DNA from: Nymphaea colorata
Lineage: Eukaryota > Streptophyta > Magnoliopsida > Nymphaeales > Nymphaeaceae
Length of the DNA: 64,000 nucleotides
Assembly: GCF_008831285.2 (NCBI RefSeq)
Contig: NC_045145.1
Span: 9,792,802-9,856,801, forward strand
Direction: 5' to 3'
In this document: positions 45,203 to 59,100 of the stretch, one piece after another
Layout: each line of letters opens with the position of its first letter
How positions within the stretch are numbered: the first letter of the stretch is position 1
Notes under the pieces: model-generated
The model's database searches: none
What the model saw: the letters and a program-made list of their open reading frames with translations, nothing else
Told to the model about the DNA's origin: nothing
Translations under genes and position numbers: made by a program

Positions 45203-45540
45203 TGCCCGAGCATTGTTGTGACAAATGGCTCATAGTACGAGCCCAGTTGTTTCAAGAGAAAGAGCACCTTTGTATGCTCACTGACTGCTTTGTCTACGGC
45301 TGCAAGCTCGTTGCATGTGTTTTCAAGACCACCGATGTATTCAGCCATACTCATGTTCTTCTTCTTATGAGTCTAATGCAAACACCTACTCTAATGTTTT
45401 CCATACTTATTCTACAATCTCTTGGCCAATGAAATTACAAGCATATCTTCAGTTAATCTGCTTGTTGTCCATCCATAGAAGATTTTGTCGACCTACACCA
45501 ATGTTGATAGTCTAGCTTCGGCTCCTTTTAGTCTCCAAAA
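45203..45540 (-). mobile_element. copia gag (UBN2-type) remnant
   Basis: On the minus strand, 45354 to 45203 reads SMAEYIGGLENTCNELAAV, then SEHTKVLFLLKQLGSYYEPF, closely following the copia gag block (MSVSEYLxKIKxICDELAA...VFxLLxGLGxEYExFV). Upstream (to about 45540), broken by stops, QEIVE, VWKTLE and VFALDS fit the preceding gag block. No partner LTR or pol was found. Confidence 0.78.
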
Positions 45541-48500
45541 AATCACCATTTTTCTGGTTTCGAGGCATTGCCATTGATGAAACCTCATAACTCTTGGATT
45601 TCTATCAACCCCAAAATTTGTGTCTTCCAAAGTAAAGGATTACTTTGTGTCAATTCTATTGACATGAAATTTGCAACATTTGAGGCAAATTGGTAAGGAT
45701 ATTTGGATGTAAGGGATAAAGAAGACGACTTAGTGCTGACTGCCATTAGGATTGTTCACTCTAACACCGCAAGGTAAATGAAGGGCCAACAAAAACTGAC
45801 TTGGATGATTATTAATCACAATTTATGGTTTATATAGTCTGCAGCAAATACAATTTTGTACAATGTTACATAAAAATCAAATATAAATATCCTTATCTAG
45901 AATAATTGTCGCACAATCACTCAAACCAGTCATTATCTTGTTCATTTGAACTCAAAAGCTATGTTACTGATTCAGATTTTGGGCAACAATTTGAATTTCT
46001 CCTTGATGCATATCATGCATATTAGCTTACCTTGGATATTTTCAATTGATATTATTATTGGCATTATCTTCAATAGTAGGATAGTGTATGTGGGAAGACA
46101 TTTACAAAACTAATTGAGTGATGATGAGAATTATAAATGTGTGTGCACTACACAATAAAGCATTCACACATACATGCAAAGAAAATGAAGCTATATGCTT
46201 ATACAAATCTACTCTAAAGCAAGAAAATAAATTGTTCCAATATATTTGATTGACAAAAGTAAGAAAATAAAAGAAAAAGAATGGAACCCCGCAACACACA
46301 ATAAACAAAAGCACCATTATAATGGGCACAGTTTAGGACTGTTGCATGACATGGAGGTGCAAACAACTTGAATCCAACATGTGGCATGAGATGACATTCT
46401 ACTAATGCATGCTAAGGAAAAGCAAAGCAACACAGTAGAAAATAACCTATTTTGCTAGATCTAAGGAACTAGGCTAACAGCCTCCCATTGATGCAAAGCT
46501 TGGATAACATGTTCTTGTAGAGAAGAAACTAATAGAATGAGAAAATATGACATGGACCTCAAGATATGATGGCATGAAGTAGATGAAAAATTTAGGTCAT
46601 ACGCAAATAGGTTTGAAAGATGGGCTTGGATGACTTATCAAAGAAGTTCCAATTCATGTGAAACTTAACCGTAATATTTTAGGCACATCCATGAAACTTG
46701 TCAACTTCACAAAATTGAAAAATTTATTCTACAAGGAAGCTATGATGCAAGTAATAGGACAAAAATCTGGTTTTGTCAAGAAACAAACATGTAACACAAT
46801 TGAAACTGGTGTTGAATTTAGGGAGATAGCTAGATGGTCATGTGCTTGTATGAAAACACTTAGACATTATCTATACATGCCTATCTGCACCCGAAGCAAC
46901 TCAATTAAAGATGAAGGTCAAGAATCTAGGCTATGACATGACAACTATGCTCTACAAATAGCATAAATGTGTCTATGATCAAATGGCTGACATTTGGCAA
47001 CTAAATGAAAGGTCTAACAACATTGGCCAGGTCTAGAATTAAAGGGTTTGAATATTTGGTATCCATGACGAAATGCTTTGTAGATTCCCTAGCCAAGACT
47101 TATGCTATTTGAAGAATAGGTGTTGGATCCTCAAAAAATGAAAATAGATGTTTGATCAAAAGGTCACTATGGGATGACTAAATGTGAACTTTAATGGTGT
47201 AAGGATAAGCTGAAACTCAAGGTTGGATTCTTGACATATCCTAGAAAGATCCCACCTTATGGTTTTAGTAAGTTGGGGAATTGTTCAGCCCTGAAAACTA
47301 TAAAAGCAAAATGGATGGAAAACAGATTGGTCTAAAAAAATTAAGAAGGTAACAAAACTTGTTTGTGAAATTGATAAAACTTAGCTGGGAGTATCTAACC
47401 TCTTAAAGGGAGATGACCCATCTTACGGAATTGAAAAACTCATCCCTTGACTAGACTTATGAAATCAAGAAGTTTGAGGAATCTTGTCTTCCATAATTTT
47501 GTCCCCCACAACTTGTAGAAAATCAGCTTCCATATGTTACATGGCAGAGGGGTCAAATGGATTCATAAATTCACAAAAACAATGCACATGAAGGTAGACT
47601 GAACTCAAAATTTGACGACTCTTATGAATTCTAAAAATATATCTTAGAGAGGGATATGATTCCAAAAAACGGTCCTATATTATAAAAAATCCTGAAAAAC
47701 TTCCTACTTAGGCTTGGTAATTTCTACGTGATGTTTCTTTGTGTATGCATGCATGAATGAAATGATGATATTATGTACAATGAAATAGAATGCAAACTGC
47801 ATGGAAGACACACAACATCAATCTAAATGCATACTATAATGTAAAAAGGGTAACACAATGCATTGAAGTATTTGCATGTAGAAGTAGGAAAACAATAAAC
47901 ACTGGTATTGTTGTGTTAGAGGTTTTTGCTTGTACAATGGGCATAACCAGCATCCAATTTCATGTTCAAATGCATTAGACTTTTGATTAATGAATGTAAC
48001 AAGCTTCTAAATATTGCAATTTTTTAGGTTCGATGTTGGTTCCATAGAAACAACATCAAAACTAGCTCAATTTCTATAAATTACTGGTCTAGAACCCAAA
48101 CATACTCTAAGGATTAAAACTAGTAAAACAAGGATTTTAACTCTTATAGAAGCTAGAGAAGCAGATCTAAAGGCTGAAGTTTAAAGGATAGGAAAAATGG
48201 ACGCTTACCTAGTCATGCATGCATCAAATAATTCCCAGACACTCCTATCATGGATTGGCCTCTTCTCTTTTCATCTTCTTCTTCTTATCTTCCTACTTTT
48301 TTCTCTTGGACATGGAGACTTGAAAGTTCTAGGAGGAGCAACTTTTGGAACTCCATTTCTAGACACTGAGAGAAAGTACCTAAGTTAGAATAGAAGGACT
48401 TATAAAGATAAAGGAGAAGAGAATACCTAAGAGAAAGCATCCAAGTTAGAATAAAGGGGATGCCCCCTTGGTCATCTACTTATAAGTTGAATTAGAGGTA

Positions 48501-48835
48501 TTTTGGTACAGTTGAAAGTGCTACAAAAGGGGGCAACACTCCTAGGACATATTATCATTTGAAAAATATGAAACAACTTGGTTTAATGGTCAAGATTAAA
48601 TTAGGAGGTGGGTGGCATGATCTTGTGAACCCAAATCCTAGATATGGATAGCAGAGCAATAATTAGATTGAGAATTGGATCCATAAAAGTATTTTTTATT
48701 TAGATTTCAAATAAAAACTTGGATCAGATATCCAAATTAAGTTTTGACATAATAATTCAAATAAAAAACATATAATAGTTCTAGATTTGGTTGGATTGAA
48801 GGACATAGATAAAGATTTGATATCGAAATAAGGGG
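45541..48835. other. no recognisable gene
   Basis: Frames at 46658-46936 and 48197-48388 (plus strand) are unrecognised. No domain, array or inverted repeat was noticed. Confidence 0.45.
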
Positions 48836-49225
48836 TGTCCCCATATGGGTCCCACTTGATTCAATGAGCTTGGACTAGGCTAACCAAATGGGCTTGAGCT
48901 TAGATAGGTCAACTGAGGTCAGTTGTTGACCAGGTTCAAAAGCCCCAAGCCAAATGAGTTGAAGTTGTTTGGCTTGGGACTAGAATAGATTGAGCTCAAT
49001 TTGGGCTTGGACTAGGTTGGCTAAGTATGGATGGTTAGGCTGGTCTATATTTGCCTAGTTTGCCTAGACCACAAACTAGGTTCAGTGGATCTAGCCAGGT
49101 GTAATTTGATGAGCCAAGTGGTTTTAAGACCAAGCTATGGGGTTTCCTGAGCTAGGTTGGCTCAGGCACAACCTGATGTGGGCTCCATTAGACTCAATAA
49201 AAGTGGGCCCCACGAACTAGAATTG
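48836..49225. other. CpG-decayed remnant of a GAGCTCGAGCC-type repeat
   Basis: The stretch is packed with GGCTTGAGCTT, GGCTTGGACTAGG, TTGAGCTCAATTTGGGCTTGG and GGGCCCAC words. Reading TG/CA back to CG turns many into the GGCTCGAGC words of the hAT MITEs at 8423 and 60879. Ends and target duplication are not recognisable. Confidence 0.35.
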
Positions 49226-50890
49226 CATCCCACATGGGCTCAACATAAGGAAATGCATGTTAATGGGATGTAAAACTTATGAAAATGTGAAAACATGCTG
49301 ATTAAATCAAATTCCATGTTACCATTGAGTGAACTAAACAGAATAACCATTTTGCTCTTGACACTAGATTCCAAAATTGATTGAATATGGGCCAGCCTAC
49401 TAGGTTAGGATATGGATCTTACTCTAGGTCATTGTCTAGTTTAGACAAAACTTGAAAATTCTTGCTTTATCCATAAAATCATTTTTTCTAAAAAAGCTGA
49501 ATAGTAACCGAATATAGAAATGGGACTAAGGGGCAAATTAAGAACATGGCTTATTCAACAAGTTCTGGTGGAGTTTCAATAGGTTGAGCTGATGGGACAC
49601 AAATCAGTAGTTCCCCAACCATGATCAATGAAAAGATCACAGAATCTAGATGAAAATCCTGATAAAATAAGCTCCAAATATATTCAAGGCTAAAAGTAAG
49701 TGAATGAAGCAGATAAGGTTAATGAAATTGTAAAGTCAGATTGAGCATCGAAGAAGTTTTAAATGGAATTGAGCTAAAAGGAGGTAGAGGTAAGCATGGC
49801 AAAGATATTCCAAACTTAGCATGAATCAACTCCATTTGATGAGTGAGAATTGAGCTCAGATATCAAAAATGGAGCAAAGTATACTTGTAGAGTGAGGTCC
49901 AAAAACTATGGAAATTGAATTAAGCCAAATCCCAGACAATTGGTTTAGAGGTGAACTATGGACCAGTCATTATAAGAATTATAAGTCTCTCATACGCTCT
50001 ATCCAATTTAACTCTACTTGGCTGAGCTAAACCCAACAAAACCAGATCTTATGCAAGGGTCCAAACTTGTTAGAACTGAAACTGGGTGATTTCACTTCAT
50101 GGACCACTAAATTAAGCTGCATGAAGTATGTAAAATTTATCCTAAACTTGTTTCAAGGTGTAGGTGAAGATTGAGCTGGAAATGGACCATCTCTGGAGAA
50201 ATGAGCCCACCAGACTCAATAGAGCTGAGCCACCAGAGCACATGTAAGATAGAAATGATGGCATGACCATCTAAGTTGAACTCAAAACAAGCCTATTTCA
50301 TATTGAAATAACTCTAGAGGATTGATTTTAAAATGATAAATTGGACTATGGGTTGATACAGTATACTAGGGTTTTCCTAAACTTAGGATATATGCCTAAA
50401 ACATGGTGAAATAGGATAGCGTTGATGATGTTCCATGAGTAAGGACCACACTATTGGATGATGATGGGTGAAAATTTGCCCTGATGTAATAATAAAGTAG
50501 GTTTATGGAAGGACAAATAGGGAAATTTGAATAGTAAAAAATTTGGGGCAAAGGTAAATCAAAAGAAAGGATGAAAGAATAAAAGAAAATAAAAACTAGA
50601 TAATCAATAACAATATAAAGGGGAGAACGACAAAGAAGAAAGAGCAACAATTGACCTATTAAAAGAAACTACCCACCAATATGTTGAGATTTTCTCTCAT
50701 GCAAGGTCTTTATCACCATCAAAATGCTTCTCGAACTTCTTCCTTATCTTAATTGCCCATCCAACTAAGTTTATAACAAAGAACTCAGAACTCATAGAAT
50801 TGACCATAAACATTCAACATTAAGTAATGAAAAGGAATTACTTAAGCCTCTATGAACTGTAACCTCAACCATCCCAATTTGGGTAGCAGC
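49226..50890. other. no recognisable gene
   Basis: AT-rich; the 84-codon minus-strand frame at 50396-50650 is hydrophobic and unrecognised. Confidence 0.45.
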
Positions 50891-50895
50891 ACACA

Positions 50896-50941
<46 letters not shown>
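50891..50941. repeat. compound microsatellite (AC)n(GA)n
   Basis: Four AC units then about 21 GA units. Confidence 0.97.
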
Positions 50942-50944
<3 letters not shown>

Positions 50945-53900
50945 CAAGTTGCCTGCACAATGACCTAGCAGCAAGCTGCATCTTTAATCTTCATTCTTTT
51001 GAAAACTAAAAAGGGGTTTAGGGTTTTAAAACTGAACCAAAGGAGAAAACTCGAAGCTTCCCTATGACATTGAAACCCCCATGGGCTCTTGTTACTTGGC
51101 TCAACTCGACCTAATCATTAATCAGGCCGGGTTGGGCCATAAACTATGTGCTAATAATCTTTTAAATACTCAAGCTTTACCTTGTAGGGTGCAACTTTAA
51201 TACTAGGATATATTTTTTGCACAATAGGAGTTCTTTTAAGCTCTTTAGTTTCTCTTAGCCTTGCACTTTTCTCCTTGCTGTCGAAACCTTACGCCAGTTG
51301 AAGTTGATTACCACCATCACTTGGGAAAGAGGACACATTATCACATTTTTGTCACCTTGCCCTTACTATGGACACTTAGGCAGATGCTATAGATTGGAGG
51401 GCATGGAGGCAGGGCAAGCCTACGAAGGAGAGGGACACAACCCTTCCTCCCCTTGCTTTGATAGGTTACAAAAAACCATGCTTCTTGCCATTAGACTTGG
51501 ACAAAGATTGTAGCCACAAAAGAAAGGACAAGGGTAAGATGAGGGCAAAGATTGGCAAGTGTTCTTTGCAATTTGATGGGACTTCATTCTTGATTACGAG
51601 GATAGTCTCAGCATCACCATCCTTTTGGAGTTCTTGATTTGATTGATTGATCTTATTGGGTTCTTTTGGTATTTCTTATTCCTTTAAGATTGCATTTTTT
51701 TCTTGATTTTGAATGACATAAGGCCGTTTCACCAGTAGCCTATTATTTCCTTGCCATCTGATTTTCTATTTATATTTGGGGCTTTATGAACTTACATTTT
51801 ATGGACTCGTAGAAAGTCAAGGGGATGTGGTGGTACCTGGTAGCAGTTTCTATGGTTAGGCAAAATTTATCAGACATTGGCTTTATGTAGGAGAACCTTT
51901 TAGTTTCCCATGATTATGTTGCATATGAATGATAAATTTAATATTAAATTGCATGCCAACCCCATTTCTTACCAGCAAAACAATGAAAAAAGCTAAGCTC
52001 GCTGATTCTTCTAGTCCAATTAAAAGATTGCTGTCCATTGGAACCCAAAAACTAATCCAACTAAAGTAATTTCAAATCCGCAAGTAAGCTTGTTCTTTAG
52101 CATTTGATGCTTTTTTCTGAAGTTCTGTTCTAGAACAAAATTATTTCTTGTTTTCTTGCCAAGCAAGTTTCCATATGTTGTTTAAACATTAAAATCACAT
52201 TGCTAAAGACTTTTGGTTACTTGTAGAACCTATTTCCTATTTCAACACTAAAGATTTGTTTTTCGGAACCTTTTTTTGCTTCAACAAACATTAATAAAAA
52301 GATTTTAGAATGAAAAATTAGGCCATAAAAAAAACAACCAAAAGGGAATATGGAATGTTTACTCCATTTTACTTTTACATGGAACAAAGTTTTTGTAATT
52401 CCAACCTTAGAATCTTTATTCCAAACCACCAAACAACCCACAACTATAAACCCATTTTAGGTTCACATGATCTACAAGATGAAGAAGAGTTGGATGCATC
52501 TCCTATTCTATTTTCATTGGAGTGATAAAGGGGAGGCAATAATGGAATGAGGAAGGATTTGCATTGGGTGCATCATTTGCTAAGAAGAGAGGGGTCATAA
52601 GATGAAAAGATATCATTTGGGGGACAACAGAGAAGCAAGGCAAGAACATCCAATGAAATGATTCCACCAAGTTATCAAAATAGTTAGAAAGACTCTCAGG
52701 ATGAGTGGATCATAATTGGAAGAAAGAAGATGAAGGACTAAGAAAGAGGAGAGATGTTAAAGCTCCCCCCAGTTGAAGAGAATGATGTCATAGTGTTGAT
52801 AGAAAAGGATGAGCTTTAACCCTTCAATGACACTTTTGCTCACAAAAGGTCAAAGAAGATTTCTAGCTAAAATGTGAGGAGAGTTGCTATGGAGTACCTC
52901 AGTTTGACTTCTTATCCACTCATGAATTGGAAAAACCTACTGTATGCTTCATTTTCAACACCATGATTAAAGATATTGGTATTAAATATATTGCTAGAAA
53001 AAGTTGAAACTTGATGAAGGATCCAATTTAGAGTCAATTCAAGGGTATGGATCACTCAGGTGGTTTGCCTTTTGAGCCAAGACAAAATATAAAATATTAG
53101 ATAGATGAAAAATAAAATGGTGGATACTAGGCCTCTTTGCTATGAAGGGTTTAGGAATTAAGATGAGGGTGAGAAGAATTTACCTCCATACTGATTGATC
53201 CAAAGAATGAATAGGAAGTATACATGAGAATGGCTGATGCCCAATCATTATAATGGGGATCCTGATGCAATAATATTCTCCTTCAGCAAAGCATGCCCCC
53301 CTCTAATTATCAATCATGAAAGTTTCAGCCAATTCATTAGCGCTCATAGTCTACATAAAGATAAAGACCTAAGAAGTGCATTCTCTAAATAGAAGGACAA
53401 GGAAGCAAAATGATTTAGTAAAAAAAGTTGGATTGGTGTTTCATCAACTAGAAATAGTTGAAAAAATTTTCACATGGACACTCACTTGCAGCCAAATGAA
53501 GCCGAACTTCAACCAAAATGAGTTGATTCTTACAATAATGAACAACGTAATCAACAAGCATATCATGCATGATTTATTTTAAGCCATGGAAAATGATTGT
53601 TTTTTAATGAAGGAGATCACTAGGGTGTAAAGAAAGGTTGCCTCAAGATTTGAGTGCTTAAAAACTATATGTTAGTCAAAGTTTGAAAAGGGTGAATTAA
53701 AATGATAGAGAATTCAATTATTCTAAGGAAGGTGGAAGCTCTACAATAAGGGATTGAGGATGAGACTTTGATCACCTTAACAAAGAGGCTAAGATTCATG
53801 AGGAGTAGGATATGGCTTTCATGTAGGAAAAAGCTATATGGTTGAATAAAATCAAAGAACATATGGCTGAAGGTGGAGACCATAACACACAAGGTAATTC

Positions 53901-56184
53901 CGAAGCTATTGACAAGGGCCATGTTCAGAAGGACCAGGTAGACAACATGGAAGTAGGTAGGTCCATTTATGAGCCTAGTGAAGGAATCATTAGGTTAATG
54001 AGCTCTTCATTTGAGTCCTTCATGCACGATGATAGAGCCAAGGGGAATATTTTTCAAAAAAATTACCTATAGTTATTTAGTTTATGAGGAGGAGAATCAA
54101 TTTCTAATTAGAATAGTTTTAGAGGAAGAGATAAAAGAAACAACAATCAACCAACATAAGTATAGCAAGGTGGGTGAAAATTCCCTCCCAAACTACTTCT
54201 TTCAAGGAGTATGAGAAGTAGTAGGGGAGGATGTGAGTAATGCTATATCTATATTTTGTACAAGACTAGAAATATGCACTATAACAAAAGAATTTATCTG
54301 CTATCACTGCTGCATAGGGCATGAGTTGGACCAGATATTGCTATGCTCCTTACTCTCCCAACATGTTTTTTTTGCTTGACAAACTGCTCAAGATATTGTG
54401 TGTATTCCCATGAACACCTTTTGCTCTATTGCCCAATGAATGAAGAAAAAGTTTGTGAAAACTCCTCGCAACAACTAAACTCCTCGCAACAACTGATCTC
54501 ATGGAGATCTAGCCAATCCATCGAGAGAGGCTAAAAAGTGAAGTGCTTTTGATATACAAAACTCAACCCCTCGGTTGAGTGAAGATCAAGCAAGTTCACT
54601 AGAGATTTACCAGATTACTAGAGGTTTCTCTTATCGAACAGAGTTCAGTCAAGATTGTGGTGGTGAGTTGCTCGACCGGGAGAGAGTTTTGTTGATTTGT
54701 CCAGTGGAGAGAACCCAATTTTTCAATGATTGTCGATGGTGAGATCAGGTTCTCGTATGAGTTTGCCCTATCCACTATTGTATGTCTAGAGGATTTGCCC
54801 TGCCTATTTACTGAGTCCTCTAGAAGACCAAAGAGCTCGATAGATAGAGGGTTTGCCTTGCCCTAGTTTTTTTCTTTCCCTTGTCCAGTGTGGTGGTTGC
54901 CTGCAGAGAGAGCCACTGCTTGTGATCCTCCTCCCCTGTCCTCCTTTTCAGCAATCATTGCTCATGATCATCAATATCCATTTTGTAAGTTTTATCTCTC
55001 TTGCTCTCTCTAGTATGTAGCATTGGATATTCAGTGTTTAAGCTTCATATGCTTACATTTATTTTTTGTCTATAATCTCTCTTTCTCATTTCTCGTGGTT
55101 GAGTAGCATTGTTTTGTACATCAACAGATGGGTAGCTTGTTTTACATTTTCTCCTTCTTCTTCAAATAAAAGTGAAGAAACTTTCGAGAACTTCATTTCT
55201 TGGTTCCAAATTTCTTATTTTGATTTTTTTGGAGAGAGAGGCAAAAATTTATTCACGATGATTGTTTTGAGTTTCTGCAACCATGCCATCTAATGTTTAA
55301 TCTCTAGAACTAGCAGTGTCCTAGAAGCTATTTAGGGTATTTCTTGAGTAAGAAAGCAAAGACCTCGATTATGGTAGAGTTCTTTGCAAAATAAGCACGA
55401 AAAGACAATTCTTATGTTTCATCTTCTCCTTACAAAGATGTCATGTTGTGATGTGAGACACATGGTCTGTAACATTACAAGAGGCTGACCTTGCTTGTGG
55501 TGAGACCTTAAAAGTGAGTCTGGTGTCCTAATCTACTATGGAAACTACACCTTTGCTTGTAAACAAGGTATTAGACAATAAATTATGTCAGTGAATGTCA
55601 TTTGGTGCCATTTTCTCTGTTTCTTAATAATTTTTTGGTTTTCTTGGAAGACAAGTTGAAAGGCCAGACAACTTGAAAGCCAGATAAAAATCCAAATGTA
55701 TGTTGCAGCCATTGTTCCTTAACCATAGAAAAGATTAAGATGCAGAGAGGTTGTGTCTAGTTTTCCTGTGTTTTTCCTATGGTTGGTTTCTTCCTTATTT
55801 TTGATGTTCTTAATGTCAGTAGTAGGTTTGAGCATTGGAAAGTTCTAACAATAGACCTATTTGACTTGGTTGTCTTAGTCCATATACAATTAAATTTTGA
55901 GCAAGTTGAGTCCTAATGACTTATGGCCTCTTTGCTAATGAACTTGCATGTGAACTTTTGTCTTCTTAGCTTTGGTTTGCCATTAGTTTCTAATATGGTT
56001 TACATGTTTGTATTTGAAAAATTACTCCATTCATGGATGACATTAATATGTAGAGATGAGGTTCTGCTTTCTGTTGGTGAAGGTTTACTAAGGGGTCCAT
56101 CTTTTGAGCCCCATTTTACACAATTAGAGAGAATTTGTGTAGGAAATGACAACAGCCACAATAGCCATAGGCTGAAATTGTGTA
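50942..56184. other. no confidently recognised gene
   Basis: About 5 kb of possible very old retroelement DNA. Near 52695 the plus strand reads DSQDEWIIIGRKKMKD, which resembles linker sequence seen in LINE ORF1 proteins. Near 54300 CYHCCIGHELD resembles a broken CCHC zinc knuckle. Neither is enough to assign a LINE. Small frames at 51298, 53376, 53842 and 55923 are unrecognised. Confidence 0.4.
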
Positions 56185-59100
56185 TGTTAGAAAAATAGGC
56201 TGACGGGTATAAGGTAGCTCTATGGAATTTCTTAAAATTTCGTAAGTGCGAAGTCTTATTTTTTATATTTTATATTTCTTGTGGGCCTCTTTGTAATTTT
56301 TTAGACTGCCACCTCCTAATCTCTTTTAGTCAAGGATTAGGATAAAAATGAATTGATAAGTTTGTCTCTCTCACACTTTCTCTCGTGTTTCATTTTTCCC
56401 TTCTTACTCGCCTTCATGCAGCATAGTATTGTAGCCCTGTTCCTCCTAGGACTGGTGCCTATTCTTCTCCCTCTTCACCCCCATTGCTTTCGTCTTCTTG
56501 CTCTTCTTCTTCTCTAATTTTAATTTGGGCAGTACAGTTGGATTGCCTATTGGGCATGATCTAGGGCTTTTCAACAAAAATTAAACCCTACGTCGATGCC
56601 TTGTTGAAGTGGACATGACCGCATCATAGTCATTTGGCCTTCAAGGTGGATAGACACCAATAGATCTTAGTCGGGCAGCATGGTGCAGAATTAACGTCAA
56701 ACAAATTTAAGATGGTTGAAATCCCTAAACTTGATTCTTCCTATGAGTTCAAAATTTGTAGTAATCCATTTTCATATGGTTATACAGTTAAATTGGATTG
56801 ACTTAACTATGAAATTTGGTTGTTCATGATGTTGGTCACTAGATATCGCAAAAATTATTTATTTGAAAAAGATGAACCTGTAGTCAAGAGTGAAAAATAT
56901 GCCACATGGGAAGAATACAATAGCATGGTTATATCCTGGATAATGAATAGTGTGGATTCTTTAATTGCCCCCACCATTGCATATTAAGCTATGACCAAGG
57001 AGATGTAAGGCTTTCTATATCAGACCTATTCACATGACAAGAACATGAGTAAGCTCTTCCAAGTGGTAGAGGAATTATACAAACTGCAACGGGTTGACAT
57101 GAGTTTGACCCAATATTTTGCTATCATCAAGGTCTTGTTAGAGAGGCTTAAGTCTCTTAGACCTCCATGTAAGTCTTACTATAAGTCCCATTATGAGCAA
57201 AGTATGGTCTTAAAATTCTTAGGAGGCTTGTCTCTGAAGTATTCAGTGGCTAAGGCTAAGATGTTGACTGCAGGTGATATCCCTAGTTTGGCAGAGGCTT
57301 ATAATAGGTTGAGTCGCTTAACTGTCACTCTATCTTAGCCTATCAGTGACACAAGCACTTCAGCATTGATGGCTTTTAGTGAAGATGGGTTTGGTTTTTT
57401 CTCTGCCTCAAGAAGAAGAGGTATAGGTTGGGAGATAGGAGGACGTGGTAAATTTTAGTGTACCCAATTTGGAAAAATGGGTCATCTTGTGGACAAGTGC
57501 TGGGATATTTATGGCAAACCATCTAGAAGTTCATAGGGGAGAGAGTCCAAGGATCCCACAGGTAGAGGTACTTCATCAGTCCCTATAGGGATGGCTCAAG
57601 AAACAACCATTAGAGAGAATCCAACTCCATATGAGTCTTTCTCTCTCAGCCTAAGCAAGATAGAGTATGAGCATATATTGTCACGTGGAGCTGCTGCAAC
57701 ATCCTCATTAGCTTCTACCTCATCAGGAGTAGTTGATTTTGTTCTCTCCATAGTTTTGCATGATCTAGGTACAATTTGGATTATTGACTTGGGGGCCTCA
57801 AGGCATTTTTGTAGCTGGTCACACTTGTTCTCTTTCCTAACTAGTTTGATCAACCACGATTTGTTAAACTGGCTGATGGTAGTTTATCTCACATTTTATG
57901 AAGTGGCGATGTTAAAATATCTCCTTCCTTGATTTTATTGCATGTGTTATATACTCCAGAGTTTCGTGCGAGCCTGTTGTTAGTAAAGCAACTAACCTCT
58001 AGTATGAAATATAGAGTCATGTTTGACCCTAATTCTTGTGTATTTTAGGACTTACAAAATGGGAAGACAATTGATGGAAAACATGAGCAAGGGGAAGTCT
58101 ACTTATTGTTGACAACTGTGGGTTCTGCAGCGACTTTTGTGTCTCAAAAGTCAACTTTGTATCAGTGGTACTTGTAGTTAGAACATTATTTTCCTTTCAA
58201 GCTACATCAAATTCTCCTTAATATTTCTATGTTTGAGTCTTTCCAATGTGAAGATTGTGAACTAAGCAAACACACTCAAATGAGTTTTTGTTCTAGTTTA
58301 AGTCTGTCCTGCCATAGTTACTTTGATCTACTTCATGTTGATGTGTGGGTCTAGTCAGGTTGCTAGTAGGCTAAGGTATGCTACTATCTGCTTATCGTTG
58401 AAGAGTATTCTAGAGTCAGTTGGATGTTTTTGTTGAAAGAGAGGTCTGATGTCATATGCATTCTTAAAAACTTTATTTTGAAAATAAAGTCTCATTTTTT
58501 TTTACTATTAAATGCATTCACACTGATAATGCTCTAGAGTTTAATGCCTCTAATTTGATGCAGTTTTACAACCATCATGGTATTCGACTTCAATTTACTT
58601 GTCCTCACATGTCTAAGCAAAATGATGTTATAAAGAGGAAACATCATCAACTTCTAGATATGGCCTGTATCCTCATGTTGCACACTCATCTTCTTGTTGG
58701 GTTTTGGGGAGATGCCATTCTTACTACCTATTATCTGATCAACGGATTACCTTCTTTACTAATTAACAATGAAATCCCCATTCAATGAATGTTTCCAAAT
58801 CAACCTCTATCTCAGATTCCTTCAAGGGTATTTGGTAGTACACTATTGTTCATGTTCTTGGCCCAAACAAAGACAAACTTTTTGCTCCATCCATGTGTTT
58901 TCAATGACTATCCTTCTCATCAAAAATGTTATAAATGCTTTGATCCTTTGACCTAAAATGAGTTTATCAATGTGAATGTCACATTCTTGAGTCTCAATCT
59001 TACTTTTTATCTAGTTGTCCTCTTGAGCAAGTGCCACCTCCCATTCCTCTTCCTATTCCTCCCTTCTCATTGCTATGGCTGAATATGTTTCTCCTTCCAG

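Noticed and set aside
52690-54330. LINE retrotransposon ORF1
   Set aside because: Only a short WIIIGRKK string and a malformed zinc-knuckle-like string; no endonuclease or RT block was found.
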